In this document: positions 20,483-31,887 of the stretch, piece after piece | How the letters are laid out: each line of letters begins with the position of its first letter | Position numbering within the stretch: position 1 is the stretch's first letter | Source: Bolinopsis microptera | Taxonomy: Eukaryota; Ctenophora; Tentaculata; Lobata; Bolinopsidae | Direction: 5' to 3' | NCBI RefSeq assembly: GCF_026151205.1 | Contig: NC_087075.1 | Location: forward strand, 12,880,303 to 12,944,302 | Length of the DNA stretch: 64,000 nt | Notes under the pieces: model-generated | Told to the model about the DNA's origin: nothing | Database searches by the model: none | What the model saw: the letters and a program-made list of their open reading frames with translations, nothing else | Program-made: the position numbers and the translations under genes

Positions 20483-22025
20483 AACTGGATAAAAAGTTGA
20501 AACAATAGATAATAAAATTACACGCCATGCGCGCTACCAGAGTAGCTAGCGCAGCGCGCAAAACGTATTAAAGGATTGACAGCGAGATCATTAGCACATA
20601 CTGTGCTCAAATGGCGTTCGCGCGTTACGTAAAATATAGGAAAAATTTAATATAGCAATTTCAATTCGAACCAAGATAACGCTGATTGGATGAATCAATC
20701 ATTCATTGATAAGCCAGTGTGTGCTACACTCATATCGTTTTATCTACACACTAAGTAATCACTAATCTATAATGATGAAGTAGTGGCAGAAAAGTCATGC
20801 CTTGTAACATGATCAGGTTTGACAGCGGTGCATTTGATGGCTGAAGATTACTTCGGTGAGTCTGTTTGAGAGGTTGTGCTATTAGAGTGGAATTTACCAG
20901 GTGTAGGAGCTGCGCCTTGAGGGAAGAATGTAACCAGTTTTGGAAAACTGTCGCCCTGTCGTGTGGTAATATTTTAATTCTGTGAAAGCATGGTTCGAGG
21001 TAAAATTTATAAACAAGTAAGTAAAGTGAATCAATTTTACACGCTAAAACTTTATATAAACATGGGCTTTTAAGGAAAATAGATCATGTTAGGTCTGATA
21101 TGTCTGGCCGGAGGCCTTTCTCTTTGATATGTGGTGTATGGCCATGGGCCGTTCTCTTTTGTATGATGTGGAGGATGAGAATTTCAATAGGTATATAATA
21201 TTTCATGTTATATTACAAATGACGAGATCAATTTCTTGCCTGTAGACACGGATTAGTAGATGGGTTGGTCGAGGGGGGTATAATGCATGTCTGACTGCAA
21301 ATCTCAGTTAGACAACTCTGATTTCAGGAACTTGGATAGAGTTGAGCTTTGTCTTAATAAGAGACATGATGTCTGATGTTGGCATTCTTGTAATCTGTGC
21401 GAATGTCTAGGGAGACATGAGCTGTATCAATCAGACTTATCCTTGGTTCAGAGCAGTATCTGTTGTCCTGCATTGTGGCTGAGTAGCTGTCTGTCTGTTT
21501 GGCTTTGATTTTCGTAGATATTTAAGCCTGTTCCTGGGAATCTAGGGTTGTTAGTATACACACAAGGGGGTGGAACGAAAGTTAGTTTATAATAATAGTT
21601 TAGCAGCCAATACGGAGGCAAGTAACGATCGAGAAAACAAGATGTGTTCTAAACGCCGTCAAAAACCGAAAGATGATGCAAAAAGTGTGTCTAGTCAACA
21701 AACAGAAGGACTGTAACTGAGACCCTGGTTCTATGAATGCTGACGATCTACAATATGCAGTAGAGTGAGACAGAATACAAATGAAAGAACAGAACAATAG
21801 AATTATAACAAGAAACTTAGCCTGTAGAGTAAAACGGCGGAGAATTCCAGCACTCATATCAGAGAGTTTCCCCATTTCTGTTGGTGCTGACTTCCCAGAG
21901 AAGCAGCAGAGTCGTACTTTATCAGAGTTGCTTGTACCAGAGCGGTTGATATCAGTCTTTGTTAAGTTGAGGGGCTACTGATGATTTCTTGCTTCTATCC
22001 TGCTTCTGTTAGTTTATAATTTTAG
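20483..22025. other. intergenic, no supported gene
   Basis: Moderately AT-rich. Reading frames here are short, carry no motif I know and show no convincing splice pattern. No RNA gene seen. Confidence 0.5.
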
Positions 22026-22029
22026 TTTA

Positions 22030-22480
22030 GCCTGGAAGCTAAGAGGGGATTAGTAAACACGCAGTAGTATGGTACACTGCTGCCAGCTGACTCACCAGCA
22101 ACAATGCATGTCCAAAGGGGAGGCAGAGGGAGAGATATCACCGACAACCTGGGTGACAGGCCACCGACAGTGCACCCACCTCTGTAGGTCTGAGGGCGAC
22201 AGGTCAAGAACCAGGTGAGACTAGTAATCAAACAGAAAAGGGACCGAACTGCTAAGGTGATTGAGTGAGTGAGATGCTGCATTGCTACTGGCTGACTCGC
22301 CAGCAACAATGCAAGTCCAAGAAGAAAAAAGGAGAGACACTGTCCGTTATCTGGGTGAGCCACCACCGACAGTGCTCCCACTTCTGTGGGGCTGAGGGTG
22401 TTGGCTCCAAGAACCAGCCGTGAGCGAACAGCGCCTGTCCCCCTCTATGGTTAACTTGAGAGTAACAGGACTGTGCCATT
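22030..22480. repeat. ~230-bp imperfect tandem duplication
   Basis: The segment beginning GCTGACTCACCAGCAACAAT (about 22085) recurs with changes at about 22290 (GCTGACTCGCCAGCAACAAT). Both copies continue through CCACCGACAGTGC and a GAGGGCGAC/GAGGGTG end. Downstream (about 22565-22632), GTCAGTTT pairs with AAACTGAC to enclose a ~50-nt loop. Confidence 0.65.
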
Positions 22481-22889
22481 CTCCAGGCCAATCCGTTCTG
22501 TAACCAGCTGACCCAGCACCACCTCTAATGGAAGATGTGGTTCGGATTGGACTTCGCTAGGATTTGTCAGTTTTTCTGTAGACACTAATGCTCCCTCGAG
22601 GAAAGACATGAGCCCCGGCGAAACTGACCAAAAACATGGCAGGGATTCTCACCCTACTCACCCTATATTACGTACTATGGATCAATTAACAATATTTCAA
22701 CCATACGCCGGTTATATAAATTATTATATGACAGTGATATGTTAACATTGAATAAATTTCAACACCTGAACAAGGTAAAAATTTGTAAATTTCGTCACAA
22801 AAAAAATTATAACTTTATTTGCTCCGTGTTGGCAAAATAACTAATTTATCGACATAGTGATGGTGATAAAGTAACATTATATACTAATT

Positions 22890-23610
22890 GAGGTATGATT
22901 CTTCAAAATAGGGGCAAGAAATGTAAATTTCGTCACATCAGCCATTGCATTAGTTAGATAGATTTTCTTTAATATCAACTGCCCTTATTATAGTTGGAAT
23001 GGATTTATACAGGAAATATAGAAACCCATGCCCATTTTTCATCACATTGAAATTATACTGTTGGGGCAGGAAAAGTAAATTTCGTCACATTTCGGTAAAT
23101 TAGTGATATCAAACTCAGCATTGTTAAACTTGAGTTCTGATTTGCTGAAAAATAACCTACCAATAATTCCTGGAAGAATATTGAATTCTAATCGGGGTAT
23201 GGTTCTTCAAAATAGGGTCAAGAAATGTAAATTTTGTCACATACGTCATTGTAAAATTTAGATAAACTTTCTTTCACATCAACAGTCCTAATTATAGTTT
23301 GAAATGATTAATTCAGAGATAAGGAAATATAGAAACCCCTGCCCATTTTTCATCACATTGAAATTATACTGTTGGGGCAGGAAAAGTGAATATCGTCACA
23401 TTTCGGTAACTTAGTAAAATTAAACTCAGAATTGTTAAACTTCTGATTTGCTGAATAATAACCTACTAATAATTCCTGGAAGAATATTGAATTCTAATCG
23501 AGGCATGTATCTTCAAAATAGGGTCAAGAAATGTAAATTTCGTCACATCAGCCATTGCATTAGTTAGATAGATTTTCTTTCATATCAACTGCCCTTATTA
23601 TTATTGTGAC
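22890..23610. repeat. ~305-bp tandem repeat, 2.3 copies
   Basis: Copies start near 22905, 23213 and 23518 at GGGTCAAGAAATGTAAATTT or variant. Each full copy has two GTAAA-N4-GTCACA boxes, one near its start and one after GGGGCAGGAAAAG. Confidence 0.85.
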
Positions 23611-23614
23611 CATT

Positions 23615-23885
23615 TTTACATCAACTGCCCTTAACTTGAATCAGCTCTATCCGTGCATCGTCCTTATATACAGTTTTCCCGCCTTCTAAACCAAAATCAG
23701 ATATAAATGATTTCGGAAATTCACCCAAAATTTTAAATTCCATATAATGTGACAGAATTTACATCATTTCCCAATAAGTACATGTATTTGCTAACTTTTC
23801 AAAACAACATATTTTAGGGCTATGATTGGTAGAAGAACCATCAAATAATGAGTTGAAAGGGTTTTGAGTAAAACAAAGTATTTTT
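23615..23885. repeat. segmental duplication, copy 1 (partner 25155-25430)
   Basis: Matches 25155-25430 over about 260 bp (shared stretch CCAAAATCAGATATAAATGA). The two duplicated blocks, here followed by 24780-25090 and there by 25420-25725, are contiguous at 25.1-25.7 kb but separated by ~900 bp here. Confidence 0.85.
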
Positions 23886-24466
23886 TTAGTAAAACAAAGT
23901 ATTTTATTTATTAGCAGTGCAATCAATTCATATGATATAATTATAAGAATATAATAGTATGTCACACCTATTTAACTGTTACGTTCGAGTAGTCGTGCCA
24001 TGGCTAAATTTAACTAGGACCAGTGGTGTCGATTAACATTTTAAAAGGTGATTCTAAGTGACACAAATGGAAAATTTTAAGAAAAGACGGATCAAAACAC
24101 AGATCCAAGGAAAAGGAGACCCCACTGCAGGACCATACATGCTATTGGCTTGTGCATGGCCCAAAAGGTTCCAGCTGTCCAGGAAACTGTACGTAGCTGG
24201 TCAACTAGTTTTGAATTCAGACTAGGCTTGATGAGTTCTGGGGTTTCTAGAGTAAGATTTGATGGTGCCAGGTTTGTTCAGGCGGACATGGAAATTATGC
24301 GAGGAATATATAGGTATATAAAAATCATATCAATATAAAAATAGATCCAAAAATAGATCCAAAGATTCACACGGCAGTCAGGGAACTTCCAGACAGGATG
24401 CTTTTGAAACAGGTATAATTAGCGCTTTTGTAATTAGTTGTATGCAAGGGATGGGATGCTGATTGA

Positions 24467-24898
24467 CTAAGCTGGTTCAATGCCCCAGCTATTTAGGGGG
24501 AGCCACTCAATTTCACGCCCAGGTGTTGTCAATTGCTGGGTTTCAAGTAAGAGCTTTTTGATACGGCTCTTGATAATTGAGATGGGGGAGGAAAGGTCGG
24601 AAAATTTACTAGAGCCAGGGACCATGACATTGTTTTCATTAGGAGTGCATTTGTCGAATATTTTATCAACCAAACTGTTCCATATAGTCGTACCTTTGAA
24701 GACAAAATTGTGTTTAGAAATTTCAAGTTTGTGTCGGGGGACCCGCATAGTTTGGCTACATGCTCTGGAACTTGTTTGGAATAAACTTGAGGACACCTCA
24801 TAGTAGAAAAGAGGTATTGTATTCTGAGTGTGACAAAGTTTACGAAATATTGCCTTAAAACCGTTCGATCCCTGCCCTTTAGCCAAATGTTGTATCAT
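24467..24898 (-). mobile_element. LINE fragment, RT C-terminal end
   Basis: 143-aa frame ending in the IWNSLVDKIF...VPGSSKFSDLSS motif; compare IWNDLIPYVF...IPGSSKNSDLSA in the fragment at 12128. A relative of that family. Part of it (from about 24780 up) is duplicated at 25425-25530. Confidence 0.8.
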
Positions 24899-25090
24899 AA
24901 TTGTTAGAATGACCTAATCTACTATATTTTAAACCAAAAAATGCTAATTGGGCAGCTATGGTTAGCACAGTCACAAAAATGTGACATGTTTTACATTATA
25001 GTGCCTAAAAACAATAAATTGTATTTCTGAGCCGTGTATATGGAAGTATGGGTCACGTGGCTAATGTCCAGAACTTCTGAACACGCTATT
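24780..25090. repeat. segmental duplication, copy 1 of second block (partner 25420-25725)
   Basis: Over 85% identity by eye with 25420-25725. It includes LINE coding sequence at its left end and two GTAAA-N4-GTCACA boxes. Confidence 0.8.
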
Positions 25091-25154
25091 TTTTTGGTTT
25101 ACCAATATCCTTAAACTTCAACATGAACGTGTCCATTTACGATTTCGTATCATT

Positions 25155-25725
25155 TTGTGACGATGTTTACATCAACTGCCCTATACTTCAATCAACTGTA
25201 TCTGTGTATTGTCTTTATATCGAGTTTTCCCGCCTTCCAAACCAAAATCAGATATAAATGATTTCGGAAATTCACCCAGAATTTCAAATTCCATATAATG
25301 TGACAGAATTTACATCGTTTCCCAATAGCCAAATGCATGTATTTGTTAACTTTTCAAAACAACATATTTTAGGGCTATGATTGGCAGAAGAACTATCAAA
25401 TAATGAGTTGAAAGGGTTTTGAGGACACCTCACAGTAAAAAAGAGGTCTCGTATTCTGAGTGTGACAAAGTTTACGAAATGTTGCCTTAAAGCCGTTCGA
25501 TCACTGCCCTTTAGGCCTACATTGCATCATAATTGTTAGATTGACCTAATCTACTATATTTTAGACCAAAAAATGCTAATTGGGCAGCTATGGTAAACAA
25601 TGTCACAAAAATGTGACATTTTTTACATAATAGTGCCTAAAAGCAATACATTTTATTTTTGAGCAGTGCATATGGGAGTATGGGTCACGTGGCTAATGTT
25701 CAGAACTTATGAACACGCTAGATTA
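25155..25725. repeat. segmental duplication, contiguous copy 2
   Basis: Joins in one piece the two blocks found separately at 23615-23885 and 24780-25090. The junction GGGTTTTGAGGACACCTCA (about 25418) suggests it preserves, or recombined, the undivided arrangement. Confidence 0.75.
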
Positions 25726-26556
25726 AAATATGTTAAAATTAAACCACTTTCGTCAAAAACGCTGTTTTAGAAATTTACCAATTTCCTCAAACTTCAATGA
25801 ACGTGTCCATATACATTCAATTAAATCAAGTGATGCAATTCGTAGAGCACTATATGTTAGAAGACCGTTAGTTGACTCGTTCAGAAATAACACTATACAC
25901 TGGTAACGGGAATTGTCGACTGCTACCAACCTCATAATATTAGATTTGCTAAACCAGAGCCCTTGTGCTTGCACGAGCGCACGGCCGCCCTCCGGCAGTG
26001 AAACAAGCGTGCCCACAATGGCGCAAAAGCACATGGTTAGGTGAATGATGTGATGTTTGAGTGACCAATCGGTAAATGTCTGCCAGCAGAAGAAAAAAAA
26101 CAACAATTTCAAGAAAACAACAATTCTAATAAGTACAATGTTAAAGCAGCAAAACTAAAAACTTCGGGGAAGTCATTAAGCATTTCAGGAAAAATATTTT
26201 TACTATAAAAACTGAGTAGAATTCATAAACAAATTTTAAAATGCATTGCATCAACAAAAATATAAAAAATATGGCTTAAACGCTCAATTTTCAGAATAAA
26301 CTGGTGCAACGCATGTGCAGCGCTTTGACACACGTTGTAACCCCTTTCTCCTGGCACAAAAGTGCACGAGAGAGGTGTACAACATGTAGCAAGCTGCGCT
26401 TGTTGGAGCAAAATTCAAAGCGATTTTTACCATTTAAATAAAATATATAAGCTTTTGATTTTAAAAGTAACATTATTATAGGATTAAAATGTTAAATAAC
26501 AAAGTTAGCTTCTTTTCAAATTAGCTTTTCATTTTTTTAAAGACTACGACTAATCA
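25726..26556. other. intergenic, nothing assigned
   Basis: AT-rich with a GC-richer piece at 25960-26010. No known domain or structured repeat recognised. Confidence 0.5.
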
Positions 26557-26907
26557 TTGATGGATGTTACATACATTCAAAAATGCAGACAGCTTAAGAT
26601 TATGCCCATAGAAGACCGCTTCGACTTTCTTGACCTTATTTTCTTCTTTAAAATTGTGAAGCAAAATATACCTGTCACTTTACCCTCATATTTGCAACCA
26701 TTTCAAGGCCACTCAAGGTTAAGAAATAGCCACATGGGCCCCTTATGTTTTGTAAGCTCAATCTTACCACGAGCAAGCTCTAACGCTTTTGCTAAGAACT
26801 TTTACTTTAGGACCCATTCCAAATGGAATCATATTCCTCTAGCTATACGTGAGATAGAGACTATTTCAGAGTTCAAAAGCAAATTGACCTCCTTACATGT
26901 GGGATAA
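26557..26907 (+). mobile_element. LINE fragment, RT C-terminal end (plus strand)
   Basis: 116-aa frame with the typical non-LTR tail: RFDFLDLIFFFKIVKQNIPV, SRLRNS, RTHSKWNHIPLAIREIETIS, FKSKL and stop. Catalytic RT region absent. Different family from the fragments at 12128 and 24467. Confidence 0.75.
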
Positions 26908-26951
26908 AATTCTGCCGGAGGACTTTGATTATGATCTAGATTATTCCCTGA

Positions 26952-27185
26952 TCGAGACATTGTAGCGCGATGCACTACTGGGTCGCGCGCGCGCATCCAA
27001 TAATGCGCATGCTTCTCGCAACCAGATCGGCGAGATGCGAAGGATTGACATCGTGAATCAACTCGAGACAAAGATGTGAGGCAGTCTTGTATCACGTTGC
27101 GACCCCCACGGTCATTTCACTATCGTCCTGACGATACAGGGGGAGCCGCGCACTTCGTGCGCGGCGGGTCATACAACGTATGACA
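26952..27185. repeat. GC-rich multi-hairpin repeat (partner 34053-34156)
   Basis: The left half (26952-27056) matches 34053-34156: TAGCGCGATGCACTACTGGG, GATCGGCGAGATGCGAAGGA, TTGACATCGTGAATCAA. The right half is a run of perfect hairpins: TATCGTC-CT-GACGATA (27121-27136), GCCGCGCAC-TTC-GTGCGCGGC (27145-27165) and GTCATAC-AAC-GTATGAC (27168-27184). The first is also enclosed by CCCCC/GGGGG. Confidence 0.75.
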
Positions 27186-28060
27186 AAGGCAGTTTACCTA
27201 AAGCTAACAATATGTTCATAAGAGCATAAATCCCTGTTGTCTGTATTCCTCATTTCTCATTTTAGTGCATATCATCACATTGCATCATGGATTTCACTTT
27301 ATTTTATAATTTGATTGCTTTTGATATTTTTGTGTGATTCTATTTGAAATTTTATTTTAAATTCAAAATTTTCGTGGGCCCATACTTGTGCAGGAGGTGC
27401 ATTTTGCTTTCAACATTTGTGTTTTGGTGACCCTCAGGTCCTTTAATTACATACATTTTGTCCTAGAAAATCTGATTTTATCAGAGTCTTATACTTTTGA
27501 GAAAATTAAATGTTGTTTATTCCTTGTGTAAATGTGTATGTAATTGATCGATTTGAAAGATTTCAATTTTTTTCAACTTGTCTAAATTTCTTCGAAGTAG
27601 CGCGCGCTGCTTTCTTCTCGAAATATGCCGCGTGCCGTGCCAGACCATTAACAATGGTCAAGACTGAACACAGGAGGGCCAAAGTGCAAAAAATTGCTGC
27701 TAACTGCTGCTCACTAGCTACTGCTAACTTCTGAAAATGGCGCGCGCGACAGCAGCAGTTACAGCAGTAGTTAGCAGCCGTGAGCAGCAGCACTAGCAGT
27801 AGTTTCTTTGCACTTTGGCCTGTGCGAAGTTTGTAGCGCGAAGTTCAAGAAAACAACAAATTTTCAAGAAAACAACAAATTTTTATTTAAATCAATTATA
27901 GCAACAATTTGAAAAACTTTAAAGCTCTTCTATTACCATGGAATATACTACGGGTATGGTGACTTGGGCTATTGAGTTGTTAAGTAGATTAAGATTAGTA
28001 AACCTGCACTTGCATTGTATATTTTATAAAAACTAGAAATTAGGCTTCACTGTAAAATGG
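27186..28060. other. intergenic with a short dispersed repeat
   Basis: At 27580-27625 the sequence CTAAATTTCTTCGAAGTAGC recurs at 56536 inside an inverted-repeat element. 27690-27800 has CTGCTAAC/AGCAGCAG repeats. No gene supported. Confidence 0.55.
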
Positions 28061-28063
28061 AGA

Positions 28064-28200
28064 AGCAGGCTGATCTTGGAGAGAGCAGACCGTAAAGTTT
28101 ACGCACCCACCAGGGCTACCTACCTACCCCAGTTGTTCTTTTTGGTTTATCAGCTTGTATTGTTATATTTATGGACCCCAAGTCACCACACTAAGAAGGA
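28064..28200. repeat. dispersed repeat shared with the 4.3-5.9 kb element
   Basis: The reverse complement of 28066-28195 matches 4701-4825 with few differences (shared GTAGGTAGGTAGCCCTGGTG). Evidence that the inverted-repeat element family or part of it is dispersed. Lies just beyond the 3' end of the intact LINE. Confidence 0.8.
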
Positions 28201-28383
28201 GTATGTAAAAAAAAAATAATAATAATAATAATAAATTAAGTTAATATCATCATATCTGTTTAAAACAGTAAAAGTCAAGTTGAGGATTGACTTTCCTAGT
28301 TAATTTAAAGGTTCAAACGTTTGGGAATATAATAATGTTGGTATTTGTATCTGCTGCAGCAATAATATCGAAATATCATTTGT

Positions 28384-31300
28384 CTAGAAAATTTTCGCCA
28401 CTTCAATAGATATTGGGTCGGCAATTTGGTGAGTGAGTGATGAAATGGTTTGGTCTGTGATTGAGTGAGGGGCGATGTGAAAGTTGTGGTAAGTCCAGGT
28501 GTTATTATTGTTGATGGATTGAGATCCCAGGATGATACTTTTACAGCGTAATTTAACCAAAGATACAGAAGTAGTGAGGATTTCCCCATTCTCATTTAGA
28601 ATCCGTTTATGTATGCTATTCCACAATTTGGAGGCTATATAAAGAAAAGTGTTGGTTTTTCTTGGGAGGATTATGACATTGCTTGTATCACGTTTTGATG
28701 AGTCTATAGTACAATACAACGAGTATGGAGTGCGAAATTTCATAATTCGAAATATCTCAGATATACAGTGGTATTTGTACAAGTTTTGAACAGCAAGCAA
28801 TTTTAGTCGATTAAAAATGGGCTTGGTGTGCTCTTTTTCGAAAAAAGCAGCTCCTAACCTCTGTTTTGTATAAGGTCTGGCTCGTGCACAAGTGGCATGT
28901 TTGTCGAGGTATGCATTTAGGTCTCCAAAAAGGATTCTTATACAACGTTTCTGAGTTATGAACAGCTTATCGTTTGGTTGGTCTTTGAGAGCTGAGCCCC
29001 AAACACTTATTCCGTAAGCAAGATGTGATTCCAATAATGCAGAGTATATTTTTTGGTAGTGTTCCCCTGGAACTGAATGTTTAATCCTGTTAAGTGCTCC
29101 TGTAGTGGATCTAATTTTTTTTCTTAGATATTCTATATGTGGGCCCCAGCTAAGTTTTTCATCAATTACTACACCAAGAAATTTGGTGTTGCTAACCTTG
29201 ACAATTTTGTGTCCATTTATAAATATTCCTTGTGATTTGTCATGTTCATTGGCATACGGCCTAACCCTGGCGCAGGTTTCATCAGATTCGTATGCAGGTA
29301 GAAAATGTATGTAGCAGCATTTAGACATATTTATATGTAAGAGATTACTTCTCATGAATTTGCATACGAAATCAAGAACTTTATTGGCCTTCAAGTATGT
29401 TGCTTCTTTGGACGGTCCAGTGATAAATATATTTGTGTCATCAGCATAGAGCACAAATTTGCATTCATCGCCTTTGTAACAGTTTATTATGTCGTTCATA
29501 TATAATAAGAAAAGTAGAGGGCCTAGTATGGAACCTTGGGGAACTCCATATTTTACATTCATAGTCTCTGATGTAGTGTTGAGAAATGAAACATACTGTG
29601 ATCTATCGGATAAATAGCTTTTTAGAAGTCCTAGAGCTAGACCTCTAACCCCATAATTTTCCAGTTTCCTCAGGAGAATGCCATGGTCAAGAGTATCAAA
29701 AGCTTTGCTTAGGTCAATAAAGATTCCTAGAACATGATTACCACTGGATGTTGATGTTGTGATTGAATGAACTGATTTGTGGAGTGCATGTGAGGTTGAG
29801 TGGCCTTTTCTAAAACCAAATTGTTCATTACTGAGAATGTCATTAGCAGTGAAAAAGGTATAAAGCCGTTTGTATATTATTTTTTCAAATATTTTACCAA
29901 AGATTGGCAATATTGACACAGGTCTATAATTTTCAATATTTTCTTTATTATCTTTTTTATGGATAGGAGTTACTTTGCCTATTTTGAATATGGATGGGAA
30001 CGTGCCTTTTTGAATACATGTATTATACAAATTTGCTAATATGTTGGATAAGAGATGAGCCGGTTTCTTGATAACTGCTATTGGTATATCACTGGCTTTT
30101 CCGTTAACGAATTCTTGAATTATTTCAAGAATCTCCTCAGGATGAGTTTCTTCTAGATGTATTGAACTGTTGACTGATTTCGACATAAACTCAACAAATG
30201 ATTGCATTGGTTGGATAGACAGTTGGTTCTCGGACAAAACCTTCTCATTTAAATTACTAGCTAAAGATGTAAAGTAACTATTGAATTTGTTTGCAATTGT
30301 CCGCCTACAAATTACTCTAGTTCCATCTATAATGAAGTCATCTTTTAGCTGATTCTTCTTTTTGCCACGAAGCTCGTTAATTATTTGCCAGGTTTTTTTG
30401 GAGTTATGGCTATTTTTCTCAAACTTTTCAGCATAATACCTGGTTTTGGCAGTTTTTATGGCAATTTTAAGATATTTTGAGTAGTCCTTGTAAACATTAT
30501 GTCTTTCCAGATCCCCATCTGGAATTAACAATGTTTTTGTTTTTTTCCATTCAAAATAAAGTCTGGCTTTTTTCTCCACAGAGTTGATAAGGCCGTTTGT
30601 GATCCATGGATTTGTTATATTATTTCGTTTGGTGGTTTTTGGTGAAGCCAATTTGCAAGATATATCTATCTTTTCTTGAAACAGATCCATGAAGGATTCA
30701 AAAGAGTCACATCTGTGGTAAAATGTATCTATGTCGTTTTCAATTTCTTCACAGAGCTTATCAAGGTTTGCATTACTATAGTTATAATAAATGGTTGTTT
30801 TTTCAGGTGATTTATTCTGTTCTGAACTAGTATCAGAATTCATTACTTGAAGGCAGAAAATGGGCTGGTGATGTGAAGCACTATCCTGAATTACTCCAGA
30901 TATAGTTGATGAGTGAATGTCATTAGTGTGTATGTTATCAATGCACGTTTTTGAGCAGTGGGGCATTTGGTGTGTGGGAATGGATATTGTGGGCGTGAAC
31001 CCGTGACTATAAATAACTTCTTCGAATATATCTTCATCTGGGCCTGATAAATTGGTTATGTTAACATTGAAGTCCCCTAATATGTATGCTTTATGTCCTT
31101 TCAGTGCAGTAAGAACTTCTTTATACTGTGCATTGAAGTTAGCAAGTGGATTGCTTGGTGAGCGGTATACAACTCCAACTGTTACTGGTTCTGGAGCATT
31201 ACTTATTGTTACGAATAGGGACTCAAATTGCTCTGTACAAACAGATAACTTTTCAATCACACTAAAGTTAAAGGAGTTGTGAATGTAGAGAGAAACTCCA

Positions 31301-31887
31301 CTTCCTTTACTTTTTACCTGTTGTGTCTTATTAGAAACGAAGCGTTTTTGGTAACATGAAGTATAGTCTTTAATTTGGTACAGCTGACTATTACAGGGAT
31401 CAATGTTTGTTTCTGCTAAACCTATCACAGAAAATTTGTGGTCTATGCAGGCTAATTCTAAGGCCAATTTGTCAAAGTTAGTACCATTTCCATCAATATT
31501 TCGAAAGTAGTGTGAGAATATGCGCTTTGATGTTGTTTGAGGAATCTGCTTTATGAGGTTGTTGAAGTTTTTAGTAGAATATGATTGACAGTTCTCAAGA
31601 GTTTTTGAGATTGTACCTATTGAGTCTATATAGTCGTGAGGTTCATTGTCAAGTAGTTCGTTGTTTGAAAAGTGAGGTGCTTGATAGAATGGATTATAAC
31701 GAATTATATCATGATTTTGAATACAATTTGAGCAGTAAGTTTTTTCTCTAAAAGTGGCAATGTTTTCCTGTGTTTTACATCTCTTGTGAATGATGCAATC
31801 ACACTTATTGCAATTTATAAATGGGTGTCCAGCACGAATAGGTTTGCTGCAGCAGATACAGTTCTCACATATATTTGTTCTATTCAT
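28384..31887 (-). CDS. LINE ORF2: PHD finger, APE endonuclease, reverse transcriptase
   Basis: 1167 aa, intact. Residues 7-55 hold a C4HC3 PHD-like finger (C7, C10, C26, C29, H34, C37, C52, C55). The APE-type endonuclease follows, with the NIDGN start, GLAETN, YILGDFNVNI and the HHQPIF end. The RT then shows KVTPIHKKDNKENIENYRPV, EQFGFRKGHSTSHAL, IFIDLSKAFDTLDHG, GVPQGSILGPLLF and the catalytic FVLYADDTNIF. The tail contains KFLGVVIDEKLSWGPHIEYL and QKRCIRILFG, with no RNase H. This set is the CR1/L2/Rex group plan. The start codon overlaps the ORF1 stop as ATGA (31884-31887), so expression by termination-reinitiation is likely. Confidence 0.9.
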   Translation of the reverse strand: MNRTNICENCICCSKPIRAGHPFINCNKCDCIIHKRCKTQENIATFREKTYCSNCIQNHDIIRYNPFYQAPHFSNNELLDNEPHDYIDSIGTISKTLENCQSYSTKNFNNLIKQIPQTTSKRIFSHYFRNIDGNGTNFDKLALELACIDHKFSVIGLAETNIDPCNSQLYQIKDYTSCYQKRFVSNKTQQVKSKGSGVSLYIHNSFNFSVIEKLSVCTEQFESLFVTISNAPEPVTVGVVYRSPSNPLANFNAQYKEVLTALKGHKAYILGDFNVNITNLSGPDEDIFEEVIYSHGFTPTISIPTHQMPHCSKTCIDNIHTNDIHSSTISGVIQDSASHHQPIFCLQVMNSDTSSEQNKSPEKTTIYYNYSNANLDKLCEEIENDIDTFYHRCDSFESFMDLFQEKIDISCKLASPKTTKRNNITNPWITNGLINSVEKKARLYFEWKKTKTLLIPDGDLERHNVYKDYSKYLKIAIKTAKTRYYAEKFEKNSHNSKKTWQIINELRGKKKNQLKDDFIIDGTRVICRRTIANKFNSYFTSLASNLNEKVLSENQLSIQPMQSFVEFMSKSVNSSIHLEETHPEEILEIIQEFVNGKASDIPIAVIKKPAHLLSNILANLYNTCIQKGTFPSIFKIGKVTPIHKKDNKENIENYRPVSILPIFGKIFEKIIYKRLYTFFTANDILSNEQFGFRKGHSTSHALHKSVHSITTSTSSGNHVLGIFIDLSKAFDTLDHGILLRKLENYGVRGLALGLLKSYLSDRSQYVSFLNTTSETMNVKYGVPQGSILGPLLFLLYMNDIINCYKGDECKFVLYADDTNIFITGPSKEATYLKANKVLDFVCKFMRSNLLHINMSKCCYIHFLPAYESDETCARVRPYANEHDKSQGIFINGHKIVKVSNTKFLGVVIDEKLSWGPHIEYLRKKIRSTTGALNRIKHSVPGEHYQKIYSALLESHLAYGISVWGSALKDQPNDKLFITQKRCIRILFGDLNAYLDKHATCARARPYTKQRLGAAFFEKEHTKPIFNRLKLLAVQNLYKYHCISEIFRIMKFRTPYSLYCTIDSSKRDTSNVIILPRKTNTFLYIASKLWNSIHKRILNENGEILTTSVSLVKLRCKSIILGSQSINNNNTWTYHNFHIAPHSITDQTISSLTHQIADPISIEVAKIF

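Larger units (their letters stand above)
22785..25626. repeat. cluster of GTAAA-N4-GTCACA boxes, both orientations
   Basis: Exact 15-mers at 22785, 22923, 23075, 23227, 23533 and 25593 (plus orientation), and at 23748, 24829, 24980, 25299, 25461 and 25612 (inverse). A one-mismatch copy is at 23386. Some copies are explained by the duplications listed separately; about seven positions remain independent here, plus those at 18.8-19.3 kb. Confidence 0.8.

Noticed and set aside
21600-22491. Several 60-120 codon frames on both strands
   Set aside because: No conserved motif, no splice logic, overlap each other and a non-coding duplication.
22555-22640. Possible hammerhead ribozyme near CTAATGCTCC...CGAAAC
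   Set aside because: The core needs CTGANGA and a paired GAAA; the match is poor although GTCAGTTT/AAACTGAC forms a stem.
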